NCBI GenBank assembly: GCA_026826555.1
Contig: JAKSZT010054334.1
Coordinates: 33,341,556 to 33,405,555 of the forward strand
Direction: 5' to 3'
Length of the DNA: 64,000 nt
Origin: Tolypeutes matacus
Taxonomy: Eukaryota; Chordata; Mammalia; Cingulata; Chlamyphoridae
Position 1 is the stretch's first letter; each line of letters begins with the position of its first letter. Below, in pieces: positions 27,700-40,299 of the stretch. The position numbers and the translations under genes are program-made. The notes below the pieces were generated by a model. That model did not search any database and had not been told where the DNA came from. It saw only the letters and a list, made by a program, of their open reading frames with translations.

Positions 27700-30600
27700 G
27701 TGGAGGGAGATTTCTTCGGGCTATTCTCTACCAGGATTAGGGAGAAAAAGAGTTTTTGCATGTATTAGGTGTTGTGCAAGTACCTGAAACTCAAACGCTG
27801 AAACCCAAAAGCCATCTAGGTGGGGGCGCTAAGGATATTAGAGACTTGTTTAATGAGTGTGGATTTTTAAATATATAAAATGTAATTTTATTTGCGGAAA
27901 ACTAGGGGCGGTGTGATAGACAAATTGAAAAACAGTTCTATGTATCTTTGGCAGTGAATGTATACATTTAGCAAAACAAATCCGCAACGTCCTGCATAAA
28001 AGGTATGATGGCAAGCATTTTTTAAAGTCATTGAGTAAAAGTCTGTATTTTTCCTTCAGTATTTAAATGGTTAGTTGCGCACATATTTCTACCTCGTATC
28101 CCTGTGTGGGGGAGAGGTAGTATTGGTCATATAGATTTTGAAGTTTGTAACATTTGAAACATGTTTATTCTAACCAAAGCATGGAATCTAACTGACGCAC
28201 TAATGAATAGATCAAATACGTATTTAAATAGACATTACATCTTTGACTTATTTATACTAGCAATGTATGTTCAAAAACTGGAGTTTATTATTTACAAAAC
28301 AGAAACATTACACATTTACTAATTCCGGGACACCTTTTCCTGCGAAAGGACAACCAAAGAAGTCACAAACTTTTGACACGCAGCAACTCTGAAAACTGGG
28401 AATCCAAATTTGTAGGAAAGTTAAAGCTAAATATAATCCCACCAATTTATTATGTTATTATAATAGGAAAGTGAATTTTGCCAGCAATCACCTAAGGAAA
28501 CTACTTCCCTTAATCCTTGAAGATCTTGTACACTCACATTTTTATCGGTCTCGTTGGGAAGCCAGAACAATAGATTGCAATAAAAATGCCTGGAATATTA
28601 CACTACATATATGCTATATGTTGGCACCACATTATCCCATTAGACAATTTTACATATGCAGCAACCTACTCATCATTTCACAGTAAAACAACTTAAAAAA
28701 AGAAGAGTTCTTAGGGGAAAAAACGGTCACATGAAATAGTCTCAATCAAAGGAATAAATCTCATTTTCATTGTGTAGATTAAAAACTTAATATGTACATA
28801 AGGTTTGGATTTATTTATCATTAGTAAAGAAAATTATGCTGTAAAAATGTTTTTTCACCCTCCTTTTCCTTCCCTTCCTGTTACTACCTGATTCATTATT
28901 ATAACTGTGATCGCTGCTTTCACAGAATGGTTGATGACTACTTTCAGGTTACCAAAGTATTATTTAATAAGGATTTTTACACATTTTTTCTAAGCAATCG
29001 CATACTATCCACATTCATCCTTAAAAAACTGTTCTGATTTTCTCTAATATTAAACCTCTTCTTTAATTTAAATAGTTTAGAAACATTATAGAATTAGCCT
29101 GTGATTTAATGTAACTTTTTAAAAATTTGAACTTTGAAACACTTTTAGTTATTTAAAGCTGTTAACTTGATCAAATCTGGGTGTGATATATATAATTCTT
29201 AGTTGAATTTTGTACTTTTTAAAACTTTAATATATATCTAACTTAGATTTAATACAATTTGGTATCCATTTTGTTTTAATTCTTTTTTTAAAAAAACTTA
29301 TCTAGATCTTTCTTTTTGTCTATCTTTTTACCAGAGCTTCAGTGGCCTGTTGTTTCCACTCAAATTTAATGCAATAAAATCCATTTATTTTACTGGAAAG
29401 GCTTGTATAATTTGACACCATTTCTCAACATGCTTTCATTTACAAATACAAAGGCTTTCCCACTGCAAAATAAACAAGCAAAACTATTTGATAAAATTTT
29501 AACAAAATATTTTTATAGTCTTGCTAATATTTTCCACATTTCCACCTTTCTTAATATAGATATGAACCTTAGGTATGATTGCAATTACAGTATATTTACA
29601 ATAGAAGACCTGAATCAATTCTTTTTAACTCAAAAACCATAGCATTTATTTAAATTTTATTTTGGGCATAAAGATTCAAGAAATAGGGCTGCCACTCTTA
29701 AGGGATGGTTTTTCTGAAATGCTCAGCTCTGCAGTCTCACAGAAAATAACTAGCTTAATATTGTACAATAGTATGAAAATTAGAAAACAATCCTTTTCTG
29801 AGACGTTTGCCATACCGTTCTGAACATAAGAACATGGTCGACCAAGCTTACTCGCTGCTACTGTTAACACAAACCATACAGCTGAAAACCTGTTTCATCA
29901 ACTTAGCAAGAAGGGTTAAAACTGGATAAATATTTTTCAAATGTTCCAGGTTCTACATTGGCGTGAAGCCAGACAGTGTGAATGGACAGATCCTCAATTA
30001 CTTTGAACTTTCTAGTTCTTTGCATTCCTTCCTGCTTAGTAGTGCTGTACCATTAGGGAAGATAGGAGAAAACAGAAAACAAATGTCAGGTTTCAGAAAT
30101 CAATTAGTGGCCTGGCAGTGGTGTGTTAACTGTGCCAAAAGAGAGATTTCTGAGAGAAAGAAATAAAACAAGTTGAGTAGTCAAGTTAGGTAGGAGGGTA
30201 AGCATAGAAGCAGTATGCATGCTTAAGTCCTTAGTCACTGGGCAACACAGATTTAGTCTTAGAATAAACCAGAAGTGTCACTATCTTTACGGGAATAAAT
30301 GTGCCTCAATGTGTGGGGGCTGAACAAGCATTCAGTGAAGGGGGAGGGGAGATTTGAAGGAGGCAGAGGGAAAAATAGAAAAGGATAAACAGCTTCTGAA
30401 TGATGAGGGAAATATGAAGCTATCACTACGGCACACATTTAGACACATTAAGACAGAGCAAAGGAAATAGCTACATTTGGTTGTTTGGCAAAAACATCAG
30501 GGAAAGTTTGAAATTAAGGGATGTAGAGTATTATGGCCAACAAAATGTTATTCACTTTGATTGGAAAAAAGTTCCTAGAATGTTTCATTTCTGTGATATC

Positions 30601-30830
30601 AGAATCAGATTACCTGGTGATTTGAGGCCAAAGAGAAAGTATGGGGATGAGTAAAAATAATCTTTTGTAATGGAGTAATAATCTTTTCTCTAGGGTAAGA
30701 TTATTTAATTAAAGGTTACTTTTTGACATTAATTGATTGTCCAGCTAGTGTTGGGATCTGTATCAGTGAAATACAAAGTATAATTATTTAAAAAAAATTT
30801 TTTTTTAATTAAAGGAAAAAAAAACCATAA
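27700..30830. other. KLF5 upstream flank, no gene seen
   Basis: AT-rich single-copy-looking DNA directly upstream of the KLF5 promoter. There are no recognisable interspersed repeats, no convincing ORFs and no splice-flanked exon, so it may hold proximal enhancers, but nothing specific can be named. Confidence 0.55.
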
Positions 30831-30839
30831 TTATTGTCC

Positions 30840-31180
30840 TCTAAAGCATTTCACTTTTTTTTTTTAATTAGAGAAGGTGTAAGTTTACAGAAAAATCACG
30901 CAGAAAATGCAGAGTTCCCATACACCACCTCCCTATTGTTAACACCTTGCATTAGTGTGGTACATTTGTTACAATTGATGACAGAATATTATCACAGTTG
31001 CACTATTAACCATAGTCACGGTTTGTGTTGTGCAATCCTATGGTTGTTGTTTTTTAAAAAATTTTTTATTCTAGTGACGTATAATTTAAAATTTCCCCTT
31101 TGAGCCACATTCAAATATACAGTTCAGTGCTGTTAATTATGTTCACAGTGTTACTTCACATATATTTTCTTTTCTTTTTT
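30840..31180 (+). mobile_element. Old L1-like UTR fragment
   Basis: Contains tttacagaaaaatcacgcag, gttaacaccttgcattagtg, ggtacatttgttacaattga, as in medium-age L1 3' UTRs. The orientation call is tentative. Confidence 0.45.
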
Positions 31181-32039
31181 CATTAGTGGAAACCGCTTCA
31201 AGTCACACATTTTTTTTAAAACGTCATAAAGAAAGAGGAAACACGATAAATAGTAGCTTCAATTGAAATTAGTCAGAATTCCCACCCTTTTGCCTCAAAA
31301 GTTTGAGGGACACAAGAAGAGATGCTCTGTTCATTCCTTTTCTGATGAAAAAAACTGTGTAATTTAAATAGAACTACATATTTCATTTATATATAAAATA
31401 ACAACTTCCTTAATAAGAAATAACTTAATATTCTATTTTTTTGTATTGCCTCCCTACTCCAGTTCTTAAGAAATTAGATTTTATATTTAATTTGGATTTG
31501 AATGTGTTCTTCATGAAATACCTCATAAATCTCTCATTTTGCATTTATTCCCAAATGCCATGTGATTTATCTAACTTACTTTTCAAACTCTAGTAACATA
31601 GAAAAGGAGAGTAGAATCTTACCTTTTCGGGAGATTGGATTTGCTTTTTCCACCTTGTTAGTATAATAAGCAGACAAAAATGACATAAATATAAATGCCT
31701 TGAACTAAGTTATAGGCCAGGCATACTGTAGCTTAAACTGTACAGTACTTGAATTCTGACTCCAAACATGATAGGAAAGGTTAAGATAAAAATTCTGAGC
31801 TGAAGCAATTACACCAAACAATCTTTTAGAACTCTAAGGAGGCCACATCATCAGCATCACAATGAGCAGTTTTGAGCCAGTTGCTATTCATGTTATGACA
31901 GAAGCACTAATGGTACTAGGCCATGGGGTACACAGAACGATTGTTCAAATGCTTGGGTCACCAGGGTATACACAGTTGGAGGTTTATAAATGAAATGTGT
32001 AAAAATAGTTTAAGACCAACATCAGTTCTTCTTGCACGA

Positions 32040-32490
32040 CTTGTACAACTTTTGTGGAAGACAATTTGACAATAAGGTTAAAAATGAAAACTATAGATAA
32101 TTCCCCTGTCAGGAATTTATCTTAAGGAAATAACCATATATATATTTATATATGTATGTGATAACATTGGGAATAACCTATGTGCCCAACCACAGGGGAG
32201 TACTTAAATAATATATTCATACAATAGCCACTGTTCTGCCACTAAAAATCATGTCATTAAAGAATAATGATATGGGAAAATACTCAGGATATGTTAAGTG
32301 AAAGAAAGAGGTTTTATAAACACACATCTTGAAAAGAAAATACAAAACATGTATGTGTTTTGGTGGCTATCATTGGATGGTCAAATTAGGGGTAGTTTTA
32401 AATTTCCTTTTCTTTTTCTGTATTTTCTAAATTTTCTACAATTAACATGTATTCCTTTTGTAATCAGAATGTGTTTTTAACAAAAACATA
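32040..32490 (+). mobile_element. Old L1/HAL1-like 3' fragment
   Basis: Matches the ancient LINE pattern gaagacaatttgacaataag, caggaatttatcttaaggaa, acatgtattccttttgtaatc. Non-coding. Confidence 0.55.
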
Positions 32491-32929
32491 AATAAATATT
32501 ACCTTTATACAGGTAGGGATTAATTTGAACTATATGTGTGAATCAAATGAGTTTCCATTTGAAACCAGCAAGTATAGCCACAACTTGCCAATACTTTGTG
32601 CTGGGAAAATAAGTGAACTTCCTTAACCAAGCCACCAGATTTTCAGGATTCATAGCAGAATAAACTGAAGAGAGATTACAAAAGGAAGTTTAAATTTGGA
32701 AAGGGACAATGTGGGGAATATTTTAAATATAAATATAAAATATATGCTGTAATTCATTTCTGAAGTGACCAGCAAGACTTCCTCTACAATGAATTTTACC
32801 CAAAGTTATTTTGGGTATCTGAGTTTACTTTGTTGCTTTAGTTCCCCTTATTAAATAAACTTGGTTATTTGCAGTGTTTTTGACAAAAGGCATAGACTCT
32901 TTTAAAGCTAGATAAAGTTTATATGCATC

Positions 32930-32933
<4 letters not shown>

Positions 32934-32960
<27 letters not shown>

Positions 32961-33128
32961 TTATTTATTTATTTATTCATTTATCCCCCCCTTGCTGCCT
33001 GCGCTCGCTGGGTCAGCTAACCATGCCGTGCGGGCCGGCTTGCCTTCACCAGGAGGCCCCAGGAACCAAACCCGGGGCCTCCCATATGGTAAACGGGAGC
33101 CCTGCTGATTGAGCCACAGCCGCTTCCC
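32934..33128 (-). mobile_element. Young-type DAS SINE
   Basis: Same subfamily as 7134-7314, on the minus strand. Duplication tatatgcatctttt at 32920-32933 and 33129-33142 is exact. Confidence 0.92.
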
Positions 33129-33156
33129 TATATGCATCTTTTAGGAGTTTTTATGT

Positions 33157-33187
33157 TTGTGTGTGTGTGTATGTGTGTGTGTGTGTT
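33157..33187 (+). repeat. (GT)n microsatellite
   Basis: Alternating GT with one AT interruption. Confidence 0.9.
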
Positions 33188-33504
33188 AATTTTAGTATAA
33201 TCATATAGAAGATATGGAATGAAATAGTTTCTAATGGGATGTCATACGATCTTCACCCTAACAGCCTTTTTCTCCTTCCTGGAACCCAAAGTTATTAAAA
33301 AGTAATTACCAAACTTTGTTACTGGGAATTTAAAAATTAAAGTTGGGGGATGTGGTCTCGGACTTGATATTAAATGGTTCTATCAACAGTTCAATAGAAA
33401 GGGTTTCTGAGTTAAGGGTGCATAACCTTCCACCTCATGACCCAACCTACATGTGAAACACACAACACACAGCCCTTCATCTAAATCACCTGTCACATTG
33501 GCAC

Positions 33505-33600
33505 CTGCAAACATTTATTGAACACACTCTATGTGCTGAGCACCGTTGCAGGCCTTGGAAAAGCAAAAGTGCAGTTCCTGCCCTAAGGACTCTAAGCATC
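33505..33600 (+). mobile_element. L2 fragment
   Basis: catttattgaacacactcta, tgtgctgagcaccgttgcag and agttcctgccctaaggac follow the L2 3' region. Confidence 0.6.
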
Positions 33601-34188
33601 ATCTCATGGGTAACCCCCCTCCTCAAATATGTTTAATTGCTTCCTTAGTGGGTGGAATGGAGTCCCAATGCCCCAGCCTGGGATTCTGTGCTGTTCCCAG
33701 TCTGTCTTTCCTAACCTTGTATCTCCTTATGCCTCCCCTCCTCATCTCATAAGAACTCTAGGCTCCAACCATAAGGAATTATTTATACTTTCCAAATATA
33801 GTCTGTATTATTTTGTCCCTGCTGTTCCCTCCAAATGTAGGGCCTTTCTTTGACCACGTATACCTGTCAGTTCTTCAGGGTCTGGGTAAGATTACATCAC
33901 CTTTCTTTCCAGGTCACTCCATAGTCTCCAGTAAAAATTATCCTCTTTTAGTTTTTTTTTCCCTCCCCTTCGTTTTATATCCCCAGTAAGGAATGTTTTA
34001 TCATCTCCCTTACATCTGTCTCCCAGCAACAATTGTGTTTCCCTGTGGGACACATGGGTCTTGTCTGTGTGTTCTTTATGATGTCCCAGCACAGTGTCCC
34101 AAACAAAGTTGGTGATCAACTTGTAAAATTGGTGAACTCAATTTTATTCTTAACAGACATGAAAGGTAATATTAAGAGTAAATGTTTG

Positions 34189-34363
34189 GGGAAGCGGCTG
34201 TGGCTCAATCAGTTGGGCTCCCGCTTACCATATGGGAGGCCCCAGGTTCGGTTCCCGGGGCCTCCTGGTGAAGGCAAGCCCGCCCGGTTAGCTGACCCAG
34301 CGAGCACAAGCAGCAAGGGGGGGATAAATGAATAAATAAATAAAATCTTTAAAAAAAAAAAAA
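34189..34363 (+). mobile_element. Young-type DAS SINE
   Basis: Same subfamily, with a small deletion in the GC-rich body. Duplication aagagtaaatgtttg at 34174-34188 and 34364-34378 is exact. Confidence 0.92.
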
Positions 34364-34482
34364 AAGAGTAAATGTTTGATAGAATGCCATCTAAAGATGT
34401 AGAATAAATATTAGAATTAGAAAAATCACCATTTTGCAACCGTCATAGCATTAATTGACTCAGGCAAGTGTCAGTGGAAGTT

Positions 34483-34635
34483 GGGGAATAGATGTGACTC
34501 ATGCCCACCTCCTACATGGGAGGTCCTGGGTTCAGTTCCCAGGGTGCCTCTAAAGAAAAAACAGAGAACGAGCAAAAACAACCAGCAAAACAACAAGCAA
34601 AAACAACGAGGGACCTACCTGGCGAGGGAGAAGTT
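34483..34635 (+). mobile_element. DAS-type SINE with A/C-rich tail
   Basis: A shortened tRNA-like head (gaatagatgtgactcatgcc..ggttcagttccc) followed by a repeating gagcaaaaacaac-like tail. The tail family is the same as at 53615 and 54890. Confidence 0.75.
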
Positions 34636-34779
34636 ATAAAAAAAAGTCAATAGAAGCTAAAATGACTGGGTCAATGAAGAGGAACAGGATATTTACATAG
34701 TCTCAAAGTATATTCCAACAGATTACTTACTGCCAAGGGGGAAAAATGGTAATTTAATAGTGGAAAAGTCTGGCAGATG

Positions 34780-35390
34780 CTACCTTAAGCAAATCACCAA
34801 AATTAACCTCATCATTAAAGGGACAGACTGACATCATGTACTTCCTGATGTGATGAACTGAAAAGGACACAGTATCATTTATGTTGCATTTCTACCAAAA
34901 ATTCATAACCTGAATCTAATCTTGAGGATAGATGAGATAAACCCAAATTGAGGTACACTCTATAAAACACCTGGCCCGTACTCTTCAAAAACATAAATGG
35001 CGTGAAAGACAAAGAAAGGCTCAGGAACTGGAATGGATAATCCTCGGTTTGATCTAGATTGGAGGCAGAGGGATGTTGCCCAGTGAACAATTTTGGAGTA
35101 ATTAGCAGAATCTGCATCCAGGCTGTATATTAGCTAACAAACCAATGTTATATTTCTGAACTTGATACTCTAACTTTAGTTATATAAGACAACAGCTTTG
35201 TTCTTAAGATATGCCCCTTGAATAATTACAGGCAATGGCTCATGATGTTGGCAACTAACTCAAATTAATCAGGGCAAGATGAGTGTGTGTGTGAATAGTG
35301 AATCTGGGGGAAGAGTGCTTGGAAGTTCTTAGTACTATTCTTGCAACTCTTTCTGTAAGTTTGAAATCACTTTGAAATAAAAAATAATAA
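34780..35390 (+). mobile_element. Old L1-type 3'-end fragment
   Basis: Same family as 38400-38885 and 45590-46085, ending ctgtaagtttgaaatcactt and an A-rich (TAAA)n tail at 35382-35408. Confidence 0.55.
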
Positions 35391-36004
35391 TAAATAAATA
35401 AATAAAAAGAGTAAACATTTGGGGGCTATTTGATTTACTTCAAAAGATGAGGTCCTGTTTTGTTGGACTGGTCTTCCCAGAGTGTGTTTGTAGGAGGGAT
35501 AAATTGAGAATATCTCAGAAACCTATAAAAGCCATTCTAGCTCAACAAAACCACTGGCCTGTCCTCAGCCTTTAGGGACCCATCATTTCTTGGTCATGAT
35601 GGCTCCAATGTCCTGGGTACCACCAGCATCACTACCCTTGACAAATTTACTTTTTTTTTTATTCCCATGTTGTAGTCATCTTTTCTGCATCTTATCAGTC
35701 TCTGTCAACTATAGCACTAAATGAGTTGAATGTATGTCTGATTGAAACATGCGTGTGTGCACTAGCCTCCAGAGCTTTGTGCTAAACTTCCAGAAATGAC
35801 ATTATTTGAGTCATGTCTTTTAAAGATTTAAGGAGCATATTTAACTATAAAATGATGTGACATTGGAATTGCATCACGATAACCCAGAGAGGGGAAAAAA
35901 GAGTAAGGGAAATATGATTGGCTATGGGTTAATAATGATTGAAGTGAGGTGGTCAGTACTTGAGGCTTCATGTTGTCTATTTTATATCTTTTTAAAATGT
36001 TTTT

Positions 36005-36560
36005 AGGGAAGTGGATGTGCCTACCACATCGGAGGTCGCTGGTTCAGATCCCAGTGCCTCTTAAAGAAGGCAAGGAGTGGGTGCAATGGGCCGGTGCGGC
36101 GGGCTGACACAACAAGAGATACAAGAAGAAAAAACACGAGAGACACAACAAAGCAGAGAGCAGAGGTTCCCAATGCCTCCTAAAGAAGACAGTGAGCTGA
36201 CATGACGGGCAGGCACAGCAAGCTGATGCAACAAGATGACGCAACAAGAGATGCAGGGAGTAAAAACATAATGAGAGACACAACAAAGCAGTAGGTGGCT
36301 CAAGCAATTAGGCATCTCCGTCCCACAGCAGAGGTCCTGGGTTCGGCAGCTGGTGCCTCTTAAAGAAACAAGGACTTGGTCTGGACTGCATGTGTTCCAA
36401 TGATGCGAGAAACTGTGACATAAATAAGTAAATAATAAACAAGTGATTCCCACACAACAAACACACACACACAAAAGAAACAAGGAAGATGAACAGACAC
36501 AGCAAGTACAAACAAAAAAGGGGTGGGGAGAAATAAGTAAATTAAGCAAATCTTAAAAAA
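36005..36560 (+). mobile_element. Complex DAS-type SINE assembly with several tRNA-like heads
   Basis: Three head-like segments near 36006, 36160 (partial) and 36292, separated by acaacaagagatgcaggag-like spacers. The 3' end is the gacagacacagcaagt..aaatcttaaa tail of the dimeric subfamily. An unrelated stretch at about 36375-36470 interrupts it. Confidence 0.7.
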
Positions 36561-37539
36561 AATTTTTTTTATTAATAAAAATTTTAAAAAATGGTCAGTG
36601 TAGTAGAAGCAGTAGTAAGCACAATTTGAACAATAATGAAATACCAATTTTATTTTAATGTAGTTTAGATCAGGTTTTGAACTTTGAATTTTGAAAAACA
36701 AACCAAATCAATCAAGTCTTTAAAGTCATGGCTGCTCTTTAGTGGGTCCCTCTGCTATGTCCCAACACCAAGCATGTGACATATGAGAAGACAGACCTGA
36801 AGCAGCAAGCTATAGGTGCCAAAGAAGTCACAAGTTGGACTGTAGATACGTGTCTTTTAAATTTGAAAAATACAGGAGTCTTCTTTAAGCCACAAAAGAA
36901 CTTTACTGTTGAGGTTTAGAACTCCAGACATGATGGCAGGTGTGGCCTAGTGAAATGACAACAGAGGACAAATTACACAAAGGAGATTATTGAAGAAAGG
37001 CATATGCAATTTGCCATAGTGTGAGTGTGGTGGGAGAATAGATTAAATATTTCCCTATGAAAAAAAATTTAATAGCCAACAAATACTACTGGCTACAGTG
37101 TAAAACACTGTAGTTAGGACAAAAGCAAGTCTCCTTCAGTTGAACAGCTTCCATTCTGGCTGACGATACAGTATATGTACACAAAATGTACAAAATAACC
37201 TTATCATGTGGCAAATGAATGGTGAACAGGGGAGAGAGACTGTGGACTTTGATACTTAAATTGACCCTTAAAGAAAACACAAGATTCTGTAAAATGGTAA
37301 ATAGGAGGAGAAAGGAGGAAACTCGAAGCAAGCACTGGCATGGCGCCTAGTGTAAGACACAAATCAGATAAACTGATGAGAGCAGTTAGGCTATGGGTTG
37401 ATCAAATTAGATTTCTATGTGCTGTCTGAAGAACTGATGTAATGAAGTCTGCAAGAATTTCTAACACAACTGAAAGTCAGATATATCAGTGTGACCATAA
37501 AGTTAAAAGACATGTGACCCTCATTCCCCCCAAATGGAA

Positions 37540-38395
37540 AAGTGACTGTCTGGGAGAAAATATTTGTGCAAAAGATTAATATGCACAGTGACCAAATATT
37601 TCCTAAAAATCTATAAAAAGTGAACCCAACAGAAAATTGGGTAATAGCAGTAAGTAGGCAAGTTACAAAAGAAGGAATACAAAAGGTCAATGAACCAATG
37701 AATGTATGAAGGAATGCTCAACTTCACTACTATCAGAGAAATGCAAACTAAATGACAATGGAATACCATTTTCATTCAACTGATCTACAACAGTTTAAAA
37801 GATTCAGCAAGCTTCCTCAAAAAGTTAAACATAGAAATACCATATGACCTGGCAATCCCACTTCTAGGTATATACCCAAAAGAATTGAAAACATGGACTC
37901 AGCTGTTTGTACACCAATGTATGTAGTAGCATTTTTCACAATTGCAAAAAGAGGGAAGCAACCCAAGTGTCCATCAACTGATTAATGGGTCAACAAAATG
38001 TGGTATATACATAAATGGGATATTATTCAGCCTTAACAAGGAATGAAGTCCTCATACGTGCTGCTACAATGGATGAACCTTGAAGACATCATGTTGAGTG
38101 AAATAAGAGCAAAAGGACAGATATTGTATGATTCCACTTACGTGAAATAGGTAGAAAATGCATAGCGACAAGGTAGAGCACAAGTTTCTAGGGGCAAGGG
38201 GGAGGAGGAATGGGGAGTTAATGCAGAATGGTTGCAGGGTTTCTGTTTAGGGTGATGGAAAAGTCCTGGTAATGAATGGTGGTGAGGGTAGCACAACATT
38301 GTGAATGTGATTAATCTCACTAAACGGTATGCTTAGGGTTGTTTGAAATGGGAAAGTTTATGTTGTATATATGCTTCCACAATTTGAAAAGAGAG
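37540..38395 (+). mobile_element. Old L1 ORF2 3' end and 3' UTR fragment
   Basis: Carries L1-typical phrases such as agaaatgcaaactaaatgac, ggtatatacccaaaagaat, atggatgaaccttgaagac and agtgaaataagagcaaaagg, followed by a UTR. It is heavily mutated with no usable ORF. Confidence 0.8.
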
Positions 38396-38399
38396 AGAC

Positions 38400-38885
38400 T
38401 AAAGAGACAATGAAAATTAAATGCCATACATGATCCTGGACTGGCTCTAATAATGGAGGAGAAAAGACCCAAAGGGACATTATGGGGAAGTATTTTAAAA
38501 GTCTAACATAGACTTTAAGCTTTATATCAATATTAAATTTCTTGAACTTGATAACTGTGTTTAAGGTGGTTACATAAGTAAATATCCTTATTCTTAGGAT
38601 GTATACATGGAAGTATTAAGTGTTCAAGGAGCATGATGTATATAACGCACTCTCAATTTAGAAAAGAGAGAGCTAAATAGACAGATGAGATAGCTAGCTA
38701 GATAGCTAGATACTATAGGTGGATGGATGGATGATGGGTGTTATGGCAAATGAGGTAAAATGTTAAAAGTTGGTGGCTCTGGGTATCTTGGGTGGAGGGT
38801 ATGTTGAAATTCTCTGTATGAGTTTTGTATTATTTTTTGCAGCTATCCTGTAAGTTTGAAAGTATTTAAAAATAAAAAGTTAAAA
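38400..38885 (+). mobile_element. Old L1-type 3'-end fragment
   Basis: Shares gataactgtgtttaaggtggtta, gtaaaatgttaaaagttggtg and tgtaagtttgaaagtattt with a common mammalian L1 3'-end type; related copies are at 34780 and 45590. It includes a (GATA/GGAT)-rich patch at 38682-38735. Confidence 0.55.
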
Positions 38886-38998
38886 CAACAACAACAAAAC
38901 CTCACCACCACAATAAACAACACAAACAATTGAAAAATGATTCAGCAAGTTTGTTGGGAAACGGGCAGTCTTATAATATTAGTAAAAGTATAAGGCTT

Positions 38999-39136
38999 GG
39001 GAGTGGATGTGACTCAAGCAGTTGGGTGCCCGCCTCCCACACGGGAGGTTCTGGGTTCGGTTCCTGGTACATCCTAAAGAAGATGAGCAGACACAATGAG
39101 CAGATGAGGGAGCCATCTTGGGGAGTGGTGGAGAGG
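38999..39136 (+). mobile_element. DAS-type SINE
   Basis: A single head with box-B-like GGTTCGGTTCC plus a gagcagacacaatgagc tail. Duplication aagtataaggctt at 38986-38998 and 39137-39149. Confidence 0.88.
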
Positions 39137-39194
39137 AAGTATAAGGCTTTGTCTATTCTAATAGAACCATTTCAATCAAAGAAGACAAGGAAAC

Positions 39195-39400
39195 CCATTA
39201 TTTAGTAAACATTTACTGAGTATCTACTAAGGGACATGAACTGAGCGAGTGAGCAATTGGGAGTTCAAAGGGGACCCAAAGTGTTATTAAAGGTTAAGCA
39301 TAAAATAATACAAAAACCCAGATGATCAAGCACAATCTGTGCCAGCTAGTCAAGGAAGGCTTCAAGCAGGAAGAGATATTTGAGAAGTGCCTTGAAGAAT
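39195..39400 (+). mobile_element. L2 fragment
   Basis: taaacatttactgagtatct and later aaggaaggcttcaagcagga, gagaagtgccttgaag fit successive parts of L2. Confidence 0.5.
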
Positions 39401-39502
39401 TTGACTCCATGTTTTTTGACTCAAGTCAAGTAATCTTCCACTACACAACCCTCAGGTTTTGTGACAAGAACATAGAAAGCAAGAGGTAATTGAAAATAAT
39501 CT

Positions 39503-39720
39503 CGGGAGCAGATGTGGCTCAAGTGGTTGAGTGCCCACCTCCCATATGGGAGGTCCCAGGTTCAGTTCCCAGTGCCTTCTGAAAAAACAAAAACAAACAA
39601 GCAAAACAAATAGGAAAACTAACTCAGGGACGCCGTCGTGGCTCAGTGGTTGAGCGCCGGCTTCCCACATACAAGGTCCTGGGTTCAATCCCCAGCCTCT
39701 GGTACCTAAAAAAAAAAAAA
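39503..39720 (+). mobile_element. Dimeric DAS-type SINE
   Basis: Two tRNA-like units joined by an A/C-rich linker, same build as 19901-20142. A poly(A) tail is at 39706-39721. Confidence 0.85.
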
Positions 39721-40299
39721 AATCATATTGGAAACTCACAATGACTAAGTTTAGTTTCTTAAAATATTGCATATATACTGCAAAATACAATGCTACTGGC
39801 AATAGCTCCTGAAAATAAATTGGCACGATCGGTAAGATGATAGTTGCTATTTTGCAAAGTCAACTTAGGGGACCTGATTCTTTCCATTTCCTTGTCTAGT
39901 TATTTTAGTTTGATTATATCCTTGCAAAATCTCTATCAGTCTTTATGGATATTTGAATTAAGCATTTTCCCCCCCCATAAAGTATTCTCTTTTAAACTTT
40001 TCCTTGTTTATTGGTAAAGTGGTTGGATGTGTTGAAGTTTATGTCTCTAGGAATATTGGAGATTTGCTAAGTTAATTTTACAGGAATTTATGAAAAATAA
40101 TTTCATTAAGGGGTAATAATTAATACCAGAGCTACATCAACCCTGTAGCTCAATACACAACTACATTGGCCATCCTGACATGTAGCAGGACAGCAACAGG
40201 ATTCTTTAAACTGAAGTTCGGCATGTCAAAAAAGGCAAGTCACTTCCTAGGAGTTCATGTTTTACGAAGATACAGCCAATAATACTTTTTTTTTTTTTT

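Noticed and set aside
36061..36549. Cysteine-rich 162-codon minus-strand ORF
   Set aside because: It is the reverse complement of SINE sequence rich in ACAACA and CACACA; no signal of a real protein.
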